A DNA stretch of 64,000 nt from Chloroflexota bacterium (GCA_023473795.1 JAMCYS010000015.1:1-64000); one strand, 5' to 3'; positions 26,082 through 34,740 are shown, numbered from the stretch's first letter. Notes: generated by a model from the letters alone, not told the origin. Made by a program: numbers and translations.

Positions 26082-26318
26082 AATATCACCTCCCCAGCTA
26101 ACTTGGGCCGCGCTGACCTGCGAGACGGCGATGACAGCGGCGGTAGTGGTGGAGACTCGCCAAACCGCCCCGGTATTGCCCTGGGGGACCCGCGCCCCTT
26201 CTTCCCTGGCTATCCCGTCGCCGGTGGGAGACGGCGACCGGACGGTCGGAGAATGAAGTTCGCGACCGCACATGGCTTCTGCTGGCTGACGCTCGTCGTC
26301 TGCGCCTGCTTGCGCCAG

Positions 26319-26347
26319 ATTATAGAGCGACTGCACGGTATTGTAAA
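26319..26347 (-). promoter_or_regulatory. Near-consensus promoter for the response regulator
   Basis: Minus strand: TTTACA (26347-26342), 17-bp spacer, TATAAT (26324-26319). This leaves a leader of about 230 nt before the likely start codon. Confidence 0.75.
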
Positions 26348-26386
26348 GTACTAAAGGGCAGTATAGCGCCAACTTACGTGAAAGAC

Positions 26387-26420
26387 ACGGCGGCAGGTCG
26401 CCTCTCCGACCTGCCGCCGT
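26387..26420 (-). terminator. 14-bp hairpin terminator after the peroxiredoxin gene
   Basis: Perfect arms ACGGCGGCAGGTCG (26387-26400) and CGACCTGCCGCCGT (26407-26420) with a 6-nt loop. It separates the sod-prx unit from the regulator promoter. Confidence 0.8.
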
Positions 26421-26449
26421 TTGGCGCGGGCCCAACCGTGGATTTGTGG

Positions 26450-26956
26450 CTAGGAGAGCTTGGCCAGAGCCTCGAAAATTGCCTCGGGATCGGGCTGTTC
26501 GCTTTGGGCATGCACGTCTATGTAGCGCACGTTGCCCGCCTGGTCGACGATGAACACGGAGCGCTGCGCCCTGCCATCCGGACGGAGCACGCCGTAGCGC
26601 AGCGCCACTTCCCCGTGCGGCCAGTAATCACTCAGCAGCGGGTAGTAAAGCCCACCCAGCGCCTCGGCAAAGGCGTTGAGTGAATAGCGATGATCGATCG
26701 AGATGCCCAGAACCTGGGCATTGGCGCTCTCGAACCTGGCCTTGTCGAGGCCGGTCGCCAGCGCCTGCGCCCTTCAAACGCTGCTGAAAGCCGAAGACAA
26801 GAACATCACCACGACGTTCTTCTGACCGCGGAACTGGCTGAGCAAACAGGTTTCGCCCGCGTGGGCGACCAGACTGAAGTCCGGCGCCTCATCGCCGACC
26901 GCGAGCGTCAGCGTGCGGCTGGCGAGCGAGGTGCGGCCCTTCTTGACATCAGCCAA
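26450..26956 (-). CDS. AhpE-like peroxiredoxin with in-frame UGA at the peroxidatic position (probable selenoprotein)
   Basis: Read through one TGA (26776-26774, codon 61), the frame encodes 168 residues. After the TGA it continues as a full peroxiredoxin: RAQALATGLDKARF, AQVLGISID, YYPLLSDYWPHGEVALRYGV, SVFIVDQAGNVRYID, ending FEALAKLS at a TAG. Before it lie GDEAPDFSL and VVVMFLSSAFSSV. In AhpE the matching segment reads AFTGIC, so the TGA replaces exactly the peroxidatic Cys. The usual PxxxT/SxxC motif is SxxxSxxU here, so its Pro is missing. A hairpin GGCCT/AGGCC with loop CGACA lies 22-36 nt after the TGA, a position suited to a bacterial SECIS. It is 39 nt downstream of sod. The alternative is a nonsense mutation. 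Confidence 0.75.
26738..26752 (-). promoter_or_regulatory. Candidate bacterial SECIS hairpin in the peroxiredoxin gene
   Basis: On the mRNA, GGCCU and AGGCC pair around loop CGACA. The loop begins 27 nt after the UGA and has G at its second position, which fits the general bacterial SECIS model as I recall it (loop 16-37 nt away, G in the first two loop positions). The stem is only 5 bp, so support is moderate. Confidence 0.4.
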
Positions 26957-26995
26957 CTAGCTTCCTCCTTGCTTGCCCGGCGTCGGCGGCGCGGG

Positions 26996-27598
26996 CTACT
27001 TCAGCAGACGCCCCTCGACGACGCCCCAGTCCACATTGTCCAGGAAGGCCTGAATATACTTGGGGCGCTCGGCCGGCTTGTAGTCCAGCAAGAACGCATG
27101 CTCCCAAACGTCGAGGATGAGGATGGGCTTGTAGCCCGCTGGAACGCCGTCCTGGTGCAAGGTGATCCAGTGGTTGCTTAGCCAGCCCGTGCTGGGGTCT
27201 TGGAAGAGGATGGCCCAGCCCACGCCCCGCATGCCGCCCACACCCTTGAAATCGGACTGCCAGGCATCGACGCTGCCGAAGGACTTGTTGAGGTGGTCCA
27301 CCAAGGCGCCGCTAGTGGGCATTGGCGTGCCGCCTGGCTTGAGCTGGCTGAAGTAGTACTCGTGCAGGATCATGCCGTCGTACTCGAAGCCCAATCGCCG
27401 GGTCAGCTCCGCCCAATCAGGGCTACCTATCTTGCCCTGCTGCGTCAGATCGCGGATGCGTTCGTTCAGGGTGTTGGTATTGGCCACATAGCCCGCATAC
27501 AGGCCGAGGTGCACTTGAATCGTGGTGTCGGAAATCCCCTTCAATCCACTGATGTTGAAGTCCTTTCTCGTGTAGGGGCCCTGAGCCAGCATCGCCAT
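26996..27598 (-). CDS. sod: Iron/manganese superoxide dismutase
   Basis: 200 residues from the ATG at 27598 (AAGGAG 7 nt upstream); the open frame to 27667 adds a basic non-family stretch. Metal-ligand residues are visible: His in IQVHLGLY, His in ILHEYYF, and Asp and His in DVWEHAF. The active-site His normally 4 residues after the first ligand (HxxxH) is Tyr here. It converts superoxide to peroxide, which the peroxiredoxin 39 nt downstream could remove. Whether it uses Fe or Mn cannot be read from sequence. Confidence 0.92.
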   Translation of the reverse strand: MAMLAQGPYTRKDFNISGLKGISDTTIQVHLGLYAGYVANTNTLNERIRDLTQQGKIGSPDWAELTRRLGFEYDGMILHEYYFSQLKPGGTPMPTSGALVDHLNKSFGSVDAWQSDFKGVGGMRGVGWAILFQDPSTGWLSNHWITLHQDGVPAGYKPILILDVWEHAFLLDYKPAERPKYIQAFLDNVDWGVVEGRLLK

Positions 27599-27681
27599 AC
27601 CGTGTCTCCTTCCCGTTCTTCTTCCGTGCGACCTGGCGGCCTGCGGGCCGGACCGGCGGTCGCACATTGGCCTCTCAAGCC

Positions 27682-27687
27682 ATTATA
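27682..27687 (-). promoter_or_regulatory. Candidate -10 element for sod
   Basis: TATAAT on the minus strand about 85 nt upstream of the sod ATG. No good -35 is seen at the expected distance. Confidence 0.35.
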
Positions 27688-27809
27688 CATTATGATAGCG
27701 AGCTACGCCCCCTAACGCTAGTGGCGGCACAAGGCGTGTCCGGGGGGGCACCAGGCGCGTGCCGTTGGCTCGGCGTAAGGGCCGACCCACGACTTAGGAG
27801 TATGCTGCC

Positions 27810-27870
27810 TTGACAGCAGGCTGCCTGTATGCTAACCTAATCTACGTTCAGGGTCCGGCCCGCCGGACCC
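27810..27870 (+). promoter_or_regulatory. Promoter and adjacent palindrome upstream of the ABC transporter operon
   Basis: TTGACA (27810-27815), 17-bp spacer, TAACCT (27833-27838) preceded by TGC. A palindrome, GGGTCCGGC/GCCGGACCC (27851-27859 and 27862-27870), lies just past the expected start and could be an operator. The leader to the first gene is about 375 nt and GC-rich. I recognise no riboswitch and no gene in 27599-28223. Confidence 0.45.
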
Positions 27871-28223
27871 CTAATCGGGGGGTCCAGCGCGCTCGACCGA
27901 GGCCTCCGTTGCCACTGGCATCCCCGGCCCGCAAGGATGTTCTCCGCATAGTCGGATGACCCTGGCCCCACTCTTGAGCCGGTCAGAGTCACAGCCAACC
28001 GACTTGAACTGGGGCGCCACGGGTACCCGTCGCGGGTCAGTGCGGTCGAGCCTCTGGGCGGGGCGATCAGGCGCCCCGCGGTAGACTGGGGCAGGGAGGT
28101 AGGAGGAGAGAGACAAGCATAATAGAGGTATCCAGGCGCCAGCTAACGTTCCTGTGTGTTCGTCGGTGCGTTCTCCGTTCGTCCATCTGCTTAGAGACAG
28201 AATAGGTTGGGAGGGCTAGACAC

Positions 28224-29510
28224 TTGCACGAAGAGAAGCAGATCACAAGGCGTCACTTCCTCGCAGCGTTCTCCACCGTCGCGGCCGGCATCGCCCTGGC
28301 CGCCTGCGCGCAGCAGCCGGCCACGCCGGCCGCCACCCAGGCCCCGGCAGCGGCCAAGCCGGCAATCAAGATTGGCCACCTCACCCCGCGCACGGGCTTC
28401 CTCGCCCCGGCCGGCTTCTACTCCTCCATCGGCGTCATCGTCGGCTTTGACATGATCAACAATGCCGGCGGCGTCCTGGGCGGCCGCAAATTCGACATCA
28501 TCGCCGAGGACTCGGTCGACGCCGGGACCGCCGTCCAGAAGACCATCAAGCTCTGCGAGAAGGACAAGGTGGACTTCTTGATGGGCGAGATCAACTCCGC
28601 CTCGGCGTTGGCCGAGACCGAGAACGCAGCCAAGTACCAGAAGATCTTCATCAACACCGGCGCCAACTCCGACCAGCTGCGCCAGGACAAGTGCAACCAC
28701 TACTCCTTCCATATCGAGTCGTCCAACACCCAGTCGGTCAAGGCCTGTATGTACTATCTGTCCAAGAACAAGGCCGACCTGAAGAACTACTACTTCCCGT
28801 ACTCAGACTACGCCTTCGGCCAGAACCTGTACCAGGTGGCCAAGGCTGAGGCGGCGAAGTACGGCTTCAAGGAGATAGGCAACGATCCTATCCCGACTGG
28901 CACGACGGAGTTCAGCTCCTACATCCAGAAGATCAAGAGCGCCAAGCCGGACATCATTTTCAACTGCCTCGCCGGCACCGACTGGCAGGTCTTCGTCAAG
29001 CAGTACGCCGATGCCGGCGCCCCGTTCTACCACGCCGCCGCTCAGTTCGAGACCAACAACGTCTGGGGCGTGCCGAGGGACGTGATGGGGGCCATCGGCG
29101 GCATCGGCGCGGCCGTCTGGTACTTCAAAGTTGACGACCCAGGCAGCGTGAAGTTCGTCGAGGAGGCGACCAAGAAGCTGGGCAAGCCACCGGACGACCA
29201 GTGCTACAAGGACGCCATCGGCGCGACGCTGCTGGCCAAAGCCGTCGACGCCACCGGCGGTACCGACACCGAGAAGGTCATCAAGTACTTCGAGAGCGGC
29301 GCCGAGTTCGACCTCTGGAAGGGGCGCAAGGGCAAGTTCAGCACCCAGGACCATCAGCTACTCCAGACGATGTACACGCTGCAGATGAAGCCCAAGGACA
29401 AGTTGACCGACCAGTGGGATTGGTGCGACGTCGCGTATGTCAACCCCGGCCCCAACGACCCGCTGGAGTCCATCCATATCGCCAAGGCAGATAGCGTCTG
29501 CAAGCTGTAG
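28224..29510 (+). CDS. Branched-chain amino acid-type ABC substrate-binding lipoprotein
   Basis: 428 residues starting at TTG 28224 (GGGAGGG 9 nt upstream). A twin-arginine motif TRRHFLAAF leads into a lipobox LAAC, so it is probably exported by Tat and lipid-anchored outside. The rest is a type I periplasmic binding protein of the LivJ/UrtA/AmiC kind: KIGHLTPRTGFLAPAG, AGGVLGGRKFDIIAEDS, ETENAAKYQKIFINTGA, YAFGQNLYQVAKAEAAKYG. The ligand cannot be told from sequence; amino acids, urea or short amides are typical. It heads the operon with the permease genes. Confidence 0.92.
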   Translation: MHEEKQITRRHFLAAFSTVAAGIALAACAQQPATPAATQAPAAAKPAIKIGHLTPRTGFLAPAGFYSSIGVIVGFDMINNAGGVLGGRKFDIIAEDSVDAGTAVQKTIKLCEKDKVDFLMGEINSASALAETENAAKYQKIFINTGANSDQLRQDKCNHYSFHIESSNTQSVKACMYYLSKNKADLKNYYFPYSDYAFGQNLYQVAKAEAAKYGFKEIGNDPIPTGTTEFSSYIQKIKSAKPDIIFNCLAGTDWQVFVKQYADAGAPFYHAAAQFETNNVWGVPRDVMGAIGGIGAAVWYFKVDDPGSVKFVEEATKKLGKPPDDQCYKDAIGATLLAKAVDATGGTDTEKVIKYFESGAEFDLWKGRKGKFSTQDHQLLQTMYTLQMKPKDKLTDQWDWCDVAYVNPGPNDPLESIHIAKADSVCKL

Positions 29511-29578
29511 TTGGCTTGCGACCTCACTTGGGGCCGTACCCTCTGTGTTGCTAGGCTTGGCTCCGCCCCAAGAGACGA

Positions 29579-29610
29579 CCTATGGGGGCTCGGGGTGAGC
29601 CCCCCATAGG
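29579..29610 (+). terminator. Hairpin between binding-protein and permease genes
   Basis: Arms CCTATGGGGGCTC (29579-29591) and GAGCCCCCCATAGG (29597-29610, one extra C), loop of 5. Such intercistronic stems usually protect the upstream mRNA or partly stop transcription, so the binding protein exceeds the permease. Confidence 0.6.
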
Positions 29611-29700
29611 TTGCATACTTGCGCTGGCGGCCGGCAGGCGCCAGCGCCCGCTCCAAGGGGCACTGCCTGCGTGCGGTTACTGACGCTTAGGAGGGAACTC

Positions 29701-30573
29701 GTGGACTTGTCCATCTTGGGGCACCTGGCCAACGGCGTCGACCTAGGACTCCGTTACGTGGCCCTGGCCCTGGGCCTGTCGATCATCTTCGGTATGATCG
29801 GCCTCGTGAACTTCGCCCACGGCGCGGTCTACGCCGTCGGCGCCTACGTAGCTATGATCGTTACCAACCAGCTCGGCTTCTGGCCCGGCCTGATCATTTC
29901 GCCCATCGTCGTCGGCCTGTTAGGCATGATCCTTGAGACCACGATCTTGCGCCGATTCTACAAGGGCATTCCGGAGCTGGGCCTGCTCTTCACGTTTGGC
30001 CTGGCGTTGTTCACCGAGCAGGCGCTCCGCTGGATCTTTGGGTCCTCGCCGATCCCGGTGCAAGCCCCGCCAGACTTGGCAGGTCCGCTGGCCTTCGGCA
30101 CGTTCATTTACTCCAAGTACCGCTTCTTCACGGTCGTGGCAACCATCTTGGTCATCGCCGGCCTTTGGTGGTTCCTGGAGAAGACGCCCTACGGCCGGGT
30201 CATCCGGGCCGGCAGCCGCGATCCCGAGATGGTGCGGATGTTGGGCATTAACCTCTCGCCAGTAATGACCGTGGTCTTTGGCCTGGGCATTGCCCTGGCC
30301 GGCTTCGCCGGCTTGCTGGCAGCCCCCCTGTCTCAGGTGGAGCCGGCGATGGGCAACGCCGTGGGCACGGCCGCCTTCGTGGTCGTGGTCATCGGCGGAC
30401 TTGGTTCCTTCTGGGGCGTGGTCATTTCGGGAATCATCGTCGGCCAGGTGATCAGCTTGACACGCATCTTCTGGCCGCAGATGGCCGAAGCCTCGATCTA
30501 CTTCCTCATGCTGCTGGTGCTGCTGATGCGCCCCCGCGGGCTCTTCGGCGAGCGCTGGGAACGGTTCGAGTAG
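29701..30573 (+). CDS. livH: LivH-type ABC permease
   Basis: 290 residues from the GTG at 29701, which has AGGAGGG 5 nt upstream; the frame is open to 29611 but without a ribosome site. About eight hydrophobic helices. Family motifs include GLVNFAHGAVYAVGAY near residue 40 and the cytoplasmic coupling region SRDPEMVRMLGINL. It forms the translocation channel with the LivM part of the next protein. It ends 10 nt before that gene. Confidence 0.93.
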   Translation: MDLSILGHLANGVDLGLRYVALALGLSIIFGMIGLVNFAHGAVYAVGAYVAMIVTNQLGFWPGLIISPIVVGLLGMILETTILRRFYKGIPELGLLFTFGLALFTEQALRWIFGSSPIPVQAPPDLAGPLAFGTFIYSKYRFFTVVATILVIAGLWWFLEKTPYGRVIRAGSRDPEMVRMLGINLSPVMTVVFGLGIALAGFAGLLAAPLSQVEPAMGNAVGTAAFVVVVIGGLGSFWGVVISGIIVGQVISLTRIFWPQMAEASIYFLMLLVLLMRPRGLFGERWERFE

Positions 30574-30583
30574 GGGGTTGGCG

Positions 30584-33109
30584 ATGAAATACTTGAAGCA
30601 TCCCCTGCCCTACGTCGCCATCGTGGTGCTGGTCCTGCCCTTCATCGCCACCAGCATCGGCACGACCTACTCCATAGCCACCGAGGTCCTGGTCTGGGCA
30701 ATCGTCGGCCTAGGCTTCAACCTGCTGTGCGGCTACACCGGCTTGCTCTCCTTCGGTCACGGCGTCTTCTTTGGCACGGCCGCCTATACAGCGGCAATCC
30801 TCCAGATCCACTTCATGCACGACATGTTCGTGCCAATGCTGGGCGGCGTGATCGTCGGCACGTTGGTCGGCGTGGCGGAGGGCTACCTGGTTCTCAGGCG
30901 ACGCGGGGTATATTTCTCCCTCCTGACGCTGGCCTTTGCCCAGATGTTCTTCTACATAGCTTATGCCTGGACGGGCGTGACGGGTGGGGAGAGCGGCCTG
31001 GGCGGCTTCACCCGCCTACCGGTGTTCGGCCTCATCGACGTCAGGGACAAGCTCGCCTTCTACTACTTCGTCGCCTTCTTCACGCTGATCCTGATGGTGG
31101 TGATGTGGAGCATCGTGCGCTCGCCCTTCGGGCGCGTGCTGGCCGCGATCAAGCAAAACGAACCGCGCGCCAAGGCGGTGGGCTACAATACCCAGCGCTA
31201 TAAGTGGTTGGCGTTCTCGATCTCGGCCTTCTTCACCGCGGTGGGCGGCGCGATGTACGCCTACGTGCTGGAGTTCATGTACGCCGATACGCTGAGCGGG
31301 GTCCGCTCTGGCGAAATCGCTGCCATGACCATCGTCGGCGGCATGTTCAGCTTCATCGGCCCCATGCTCGGCGCCGCCTTCTACGTCTTCCTGCGTGACT
31401 ACCTGATGTCTTACACGGAAAACTGGCTGATCTTCTTCGGCTTCGTGTTCATGCTGTTCATCGTCTTCTCGCCGGCGGGCATCGTGGGCATCGTGCAGCG
31501 GCTCTGGTCGCTGGTGCGGCCGGCCGCGGCCCCACCGGCCCCGGTGAAGCCCATCGGCGGCGCCTCGGAGGAGGCAGTCGTGGCGCCGGAGCCCGCGCGG
31601 CCCAGGGCGCCGCTCGGCGAAGAGATTTTCGCCTGCTCTGGGGTGACCAAGAAATTCGGCGCGCTGGTGGCGGTGGACAACGTGGACCTTTCGGTGCGCC
31701 AGGGGGAGCTGCACTCGATCATCGGTCCCAACGGCGCCGGCAAGACTACGCTCTTCAACTGCCTGAACAGCATGCTGACGCCGGACGGCGGCAAGATAAC
31801 CTTCGAGGGCCAAGAGATTACCGGTAAGCCGCCCTACGAGATCATCGCCCACGGCATCGCCCGCTCGTTCCAGATCATCAGCATATTCAAAGACCTGACG
31901 GTCTTTGAGAACGTGCGCATCGCGGCCCAGGCCAAGAGCAAGTACGCCTTCAGCCTCAACGCCGACCCCGACAACCTCGAGGGCGTTAACGAGAAGGTAA
32001 GGGAGGCTCTGGAGCTCGTCGGTCTGGTGGGAATGGAGAAGGCGGTCGCCGCCAACCTCTCCCACGGCGACCAGCGACTGCTGGAGATAGCCATCGCCCT
32101 GGCGACGACGCCCAAAATGCTGATGCTGGACGAGCCCCTGGCCGGCTTGTCGCCCGCCGAACGCACCCGCATCGCCAACTTGATCCGGCAGTTGGCGGGC
32201 GAGCGCACGGTATTGCTGATCGAGCACGACGTCGACCGGGTGCTGGAACTGTCCGACCGCATTACCGTGATGCACCAGGGCAAGGTCATCGCCCGGGGCA
32301 CGCCCGCTGAAATTCAAGGCAACTCCCTAGTCCAGGAGGCGTACCTCGGCGCCTCGCAAATGGAAGAGGTGAAGCTCACCGCCAAGGGCCCGCGGACGGT
32401 CACCAGCGGCGAGACCATCCTGCGGGTAGACCGGATCAACTCCTTCTACGGCAAGAGCCACGTTCTGCACAACGTCTCCCTCGAGGTGCGCGAGGGCGAG
32501 GCGGTCTGCCTACTGGGCCGCAACGGCGTGGGCAAGACGACCACCCTCTCCAGCATCGTGGGCACCGTACCACCGCGGGAGGGCCAGGTCTACTTCGGCG
32601 GCCAGCAGATCTCCGGGCAGGGGCCGGAAGTGATCGGCCGGATGGGCATAGCGCTCGTACCGCAGGGTCGTCGCATCTTCCCCAACCTGACCGTCGGCGA
32701 CAACCTGGGCATCGCCCGGCGGGCGTGCGCGGGCAGCCACTGGGACCTGAGGACGGTCTACAAGCACTTCCCCAAGCTGGAGACGCTGAGGGGCCGGCGG
32801 GGCGAGAATCTCTCCGGCGGCGAGCTGCAGATGCTGGCCATCGCCCGCGCCCTGATGGCCAACCCGCGGCTGCTGCTCCTAGACGAAGCGATGGAGGGCC
32901 TGGCGCCGGCCATCGTGGCCGAGGTGGCGCACATGATCCAGGAGCTGCGCGGCCAGGTCACCATCCTCCTGGTCGAACAAAGCGCGCCGCTGGCGCTGGC
33001 GCTCTGCGACCGGGCCTACGTCATGAGCAGCGGGCAGATCATCTGGGAGGGCCCGGCCAAGACGCTGGCCGACGACATCGAACTGCGCACCAGGCTGCTG
33101 GGCGTCTAA
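30584..33109 (+). CDS. LivM-LivG-LivF fusion: permease plus two ATPases in one chain
   Basis: 841 residues from the ATG at 30584 (AGGGGG 6 nt upstream; a TTG at 30578 is also in frame). Residues 1 to about 310 are a LivM permease (GLSFGHGVFFGTAAYTAA-like motif read here as LLSFGHGVFFGTAAY, then RSPFGRVLAAIKQNE). After a Pro/Ala linker, residues about 345-600 are LivG with Walker A GPNGAGKTT (about 381), signature LSHGDQRLLEIA and Walker B LMLDEPLAG. Residues about 610-841 are LivF with GRNGVGKTT (about 643), LSGGELQMLAIA and LLLLDEAMEG. These are normally three genes. No frameshift or internal stop occurs, so the fusion is real in this sequence. Confidence 0.93.
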   Translation: MKYLKHPLPYVAIVVLVLPFIATSIGTTYSIATEVLVWAIVGLGFNLLCGYTGLLSFGHGVFFGTAAYTAAILQIHFMHDMFVPMLGGVIVGTLVGVAEGYLVLRRRGVYFSLLTLAFAQMFFYIAYAWTGVTGGESGLGGFTRLPVFGLIDVRDKLAFYYFVAFFTLILMVVMWSIVRSPFGRVLAAIKQNEPRAKAVGYNTQRYKWLAFSISAFFTAVGGAMYAYVLEFMYADTLSGVRSGEIAAMTIVGGMFSFIGPMLGAAFYVFLRDYLMSYTENWLIFFGFVFMLFIVFSPAGIVGIVQRLWSLVRPAAAPPAPVKPIGGASEEAVVAPEPARPRAPLGEEIFACSGVTKKFGALVAVDNVDLSVRQGELHSIIGPNGAGKTTLFNCLNSMLTPDGGKITFEGQEITGKPPYEIIAHGIARSFQIISIFKDLTVFENVRIAAQAKSKYAFSLNADPDNLEGVNEKVREALELVGLVGMEKAVAANLSHGDQRLLEIAIALATTPKMLMLDEPLAGLSPAERTRIANLIRQLAGERTVLLIEHDVDRVLELSDRITVMHQGKVIARGTPAEIQGNSLVQEAYLGASQMEEVKLTAKGPRTVTSGETILRVDRINSFYGKSHVLHNVSLEVREGEAVCLLGRNGVGKTTTLSSIVGTVPPREGQVYFGGQQISGQGPEVIGRMGIALVPQGRRIFPNLTVGDNLGIARRACAGSHWDLRTVYKHFPKLETLRGRRGENLSGGELQMLAIARALMANPRLLLLDEAMEGLAPAIVAEVAHMIQELRGQVTILLVEQSAPLALALCDRAYVMSSGQIIWEGPAKTLADDIELRTRLLGV

Positions 33110-33189
33110 CGAGTGATGAGGGATGAGTGATAAGTGATGAGTAACCGGAGAGGATAGCCGGCAGCTCGCCACTCATCCTCGTTCTCGGC

Positions 33190-33219
33190 AAGGCCAGAGG
33201 GGGAAGCCCCTCTGGCCTT
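33190..33219 (+). terminator. 13-bp hairpin terminator after the transporter operon
   Basis: Perfect arms AAGGCCAGAGGGG (33190-33202) and CCCCTCTGGCCTT (33207-33219), loop GAAG. The remainder of the gap 33110-33421 holds short GTGATGAG-type direct repeats (33114-33145) and no gene. Confidence 0.75.
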
Positions 33220-33421
33220 CGTTCGTGCCTCATCTCGATCAGGTAGAGGCTGGGTTGCTAACGCCAGAAACGAGTACGGGTGCGCTGCAGCACACGACTA
33301 CAAGCGGTGGACGTTGGTAGCAGTGCGCTATGGCGCACCCGCCCGCTACGTCGGTCGCAATCTATGGCCCCAGTGGCACGGATTGCCGCACGCAGCACGG
33401 AGGCGGCTGCGTCTGGGCTGC

Positions 33422-34687
33422 CTACTTCTTAACGTACGGTATGGTCTGCGGGCCTTCGGGGAGTACGCCCAGGGTGGCGCCGGGGCCGTATTCGGCTAGC
33501 AACCGGCGCACGGTGGCGCCGACGTCACGCGTCCAGATCATGTGGGCGGCCGTGGCCTGCTCCTCGGTCAGACCGTCGGTATAGAGGAAGACGCGGTGCT
33601 TGACCAGGATCTTGCACAGGTCCTGGGCCTCCCACTGGTCATACATCGAGAAGCCCGGTTCGTAGATCATCTCCAGGATGCCCTGGGGGGTCGGGCGCAT
33701 CTTCATTATGTCGCCAAACGGCCCGTGGCCCACGCCCTCCTCGCAGCCCGCGGCGATGACGATGGCCCCGCCCGGCTTGGTCACCAGGGCCGCCGCTTTC
33801 ATGCCCTTCACCGACTGGTAGAGGTCGAGGTCGGCCGGGTAGTAGTTGTTGGTCGTCAGTACCACGTCGAACGGCCGCTCCACCGGCCGCATCGCCGTAT
33901 TGCGCACGAACTCGATGGCCGCGTCCTGCGCTGCCACGAGGGCGCCGGCGAAGACGCCGGTGATGCGCCGTTGCTTGTTGAGCGTGACGTTGAGGATGAA
34001 GGTCGGCTCGGCCATGGCTCCCACCTCGCGCATCTCGGCGAAGATGGGGTTGCCGTCGATTATGCCGTAGTTCGAGTTCGGGCTGCCGATCATCTCGGCG
34101 TTGTGCACGTGCATCACGCTGTCGGCCCCGGCCACGCCGGGCAGGATGGCCTTGGCGCCGCCGCTGAAGCCGGCGAACAAATGCGGCTCGACGAAACCGG
34201 TGAGGATGCGCACGGAGGCCCTCACGTACTCTCTGTCCACCCAGGCCTCGCCGCCCGAGCTGGTCTGACCCAGATAGACCAGCTGGGACTTGTCGAAGGC
34301 CTCGTGGTTGACGACCCGGTAGCTGGCGACGACCTCCTCGCCCAACATACGCACTAGTTCATCCTTGGTGTTGTGGCGGTGGAGACCCAGGGCGTTGAGT
34401 AGGGTAATGTTCTCCTTGGGCACGTGCGCCAGCTCCGCCAGCAGAACTGGCAGCATCCGGTCGTTGGGCGTGGGCCGGGTGATGTCGCTGAAGACGATCA
34501 CGACCGTGTCGTCGGGCCGCACCAGCTCGCGCAGGGGCGGCAAGCCGAGCGGCCGGCGCAGGGCCTCGCACAGGGCCGCGGCTTCGTCCGGCAAGCCCTC
34601 GACGTACAGAGGCTCGACGACGGTGGTGTTCTCGTCGGGCAGGTCGACCTCCAACCCCTCGCGGGCGTAGGCCAGGCGCACTCTCAT
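33422..34687 (-). CDS. LarA-like protein (DUF2088, lactate racemase family)
   Basis: 421 residues from the ATG at 34687 (AGGAGGG 5 nt upstream); the frame extends to 35341 through another gene and is not used. Family features: DDTVVIVFSDITRPTP, NALGLHRHNTKDEL, GFVEPHLFAGFSGGAKAILPG and VMHVHNAEM. In LarA the Lys of GGxK and the His residues bind the nickel-pincer cofactor, and all have counterparts here. Larger families act on other 2-hydroxy acids. The cofactor genes larB, larC and larE are not in the window, so lactate as substrate is uncertain. Confidence 0.85.
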   Translation of the reverse strand: MRVRLAYAREGLEVDLPDENTTVVEPLYVEGLPDEAAALCEALRRPLGLPPLRELVRPDDTVVIVFSDITRPTPNDRMLPVLLAELAHVPKENITLLNALGLHRHNTKDELVRMLGEEVVASYRVVNHEAFDKSQLVYLGQTSSGGEAWVDREYVRASVRILTGFVEPHLFAGFSGGAKAILPGVAGADSVMHVHNAEMIGSPNSNYGIIDGNPIFAEMREVGAMAEPTFILNVTLNKQRRITGVFAGALVAAQDAAIEFVRNTAMRPVERPFDVVLTTNNYYPADLDLYQSVKGMKAAALVTKPGGAIVIAAGCEEGVGHGPFGDIMKMRPTPQGILEMIYEPGFSMYDQWEAQDLCKILVKHRVFLYTDGLTEEQATAAHMIWTRDVGATVRRLLAEYGPGATLGVLPEGPQTIPYVKK

Positions 34688-34740
34688 CGCACCCTCCTGG
34701 GTGGGGCTGTCAGAAAGACCTCTCCGCGGGCCGCTTCTTG

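Noticed and set aside
26774..26956. Stand-alone 60-residue protein ending at the TGA
   Set aside because: The same frame continues beyond the TGA as the rest of a peroxiredoxin, so a separate short gene is unlikely.
27871..28116. 81-codon minus-strand frame upstream of the transporter
   Set aside because: Arg/Pro-rich composition, no domain, no convincing ribosome site; likely chance.
27840..28220. Possible cobalamin-type riboswitch in the transporter leader (GCCACTGG and AGTCGGATGACC)
   Set aside because: Only fragments resemble the consensus; the conserved core order and pairing could not be assembled by eye.
33114..33145. CRISPR-like or satellite repeat (GTGATGAG/GGATGAGTGATAAG)
   Set aside because: Only three or four imperfect short units with no spacers; simple sequence after a stop codon.
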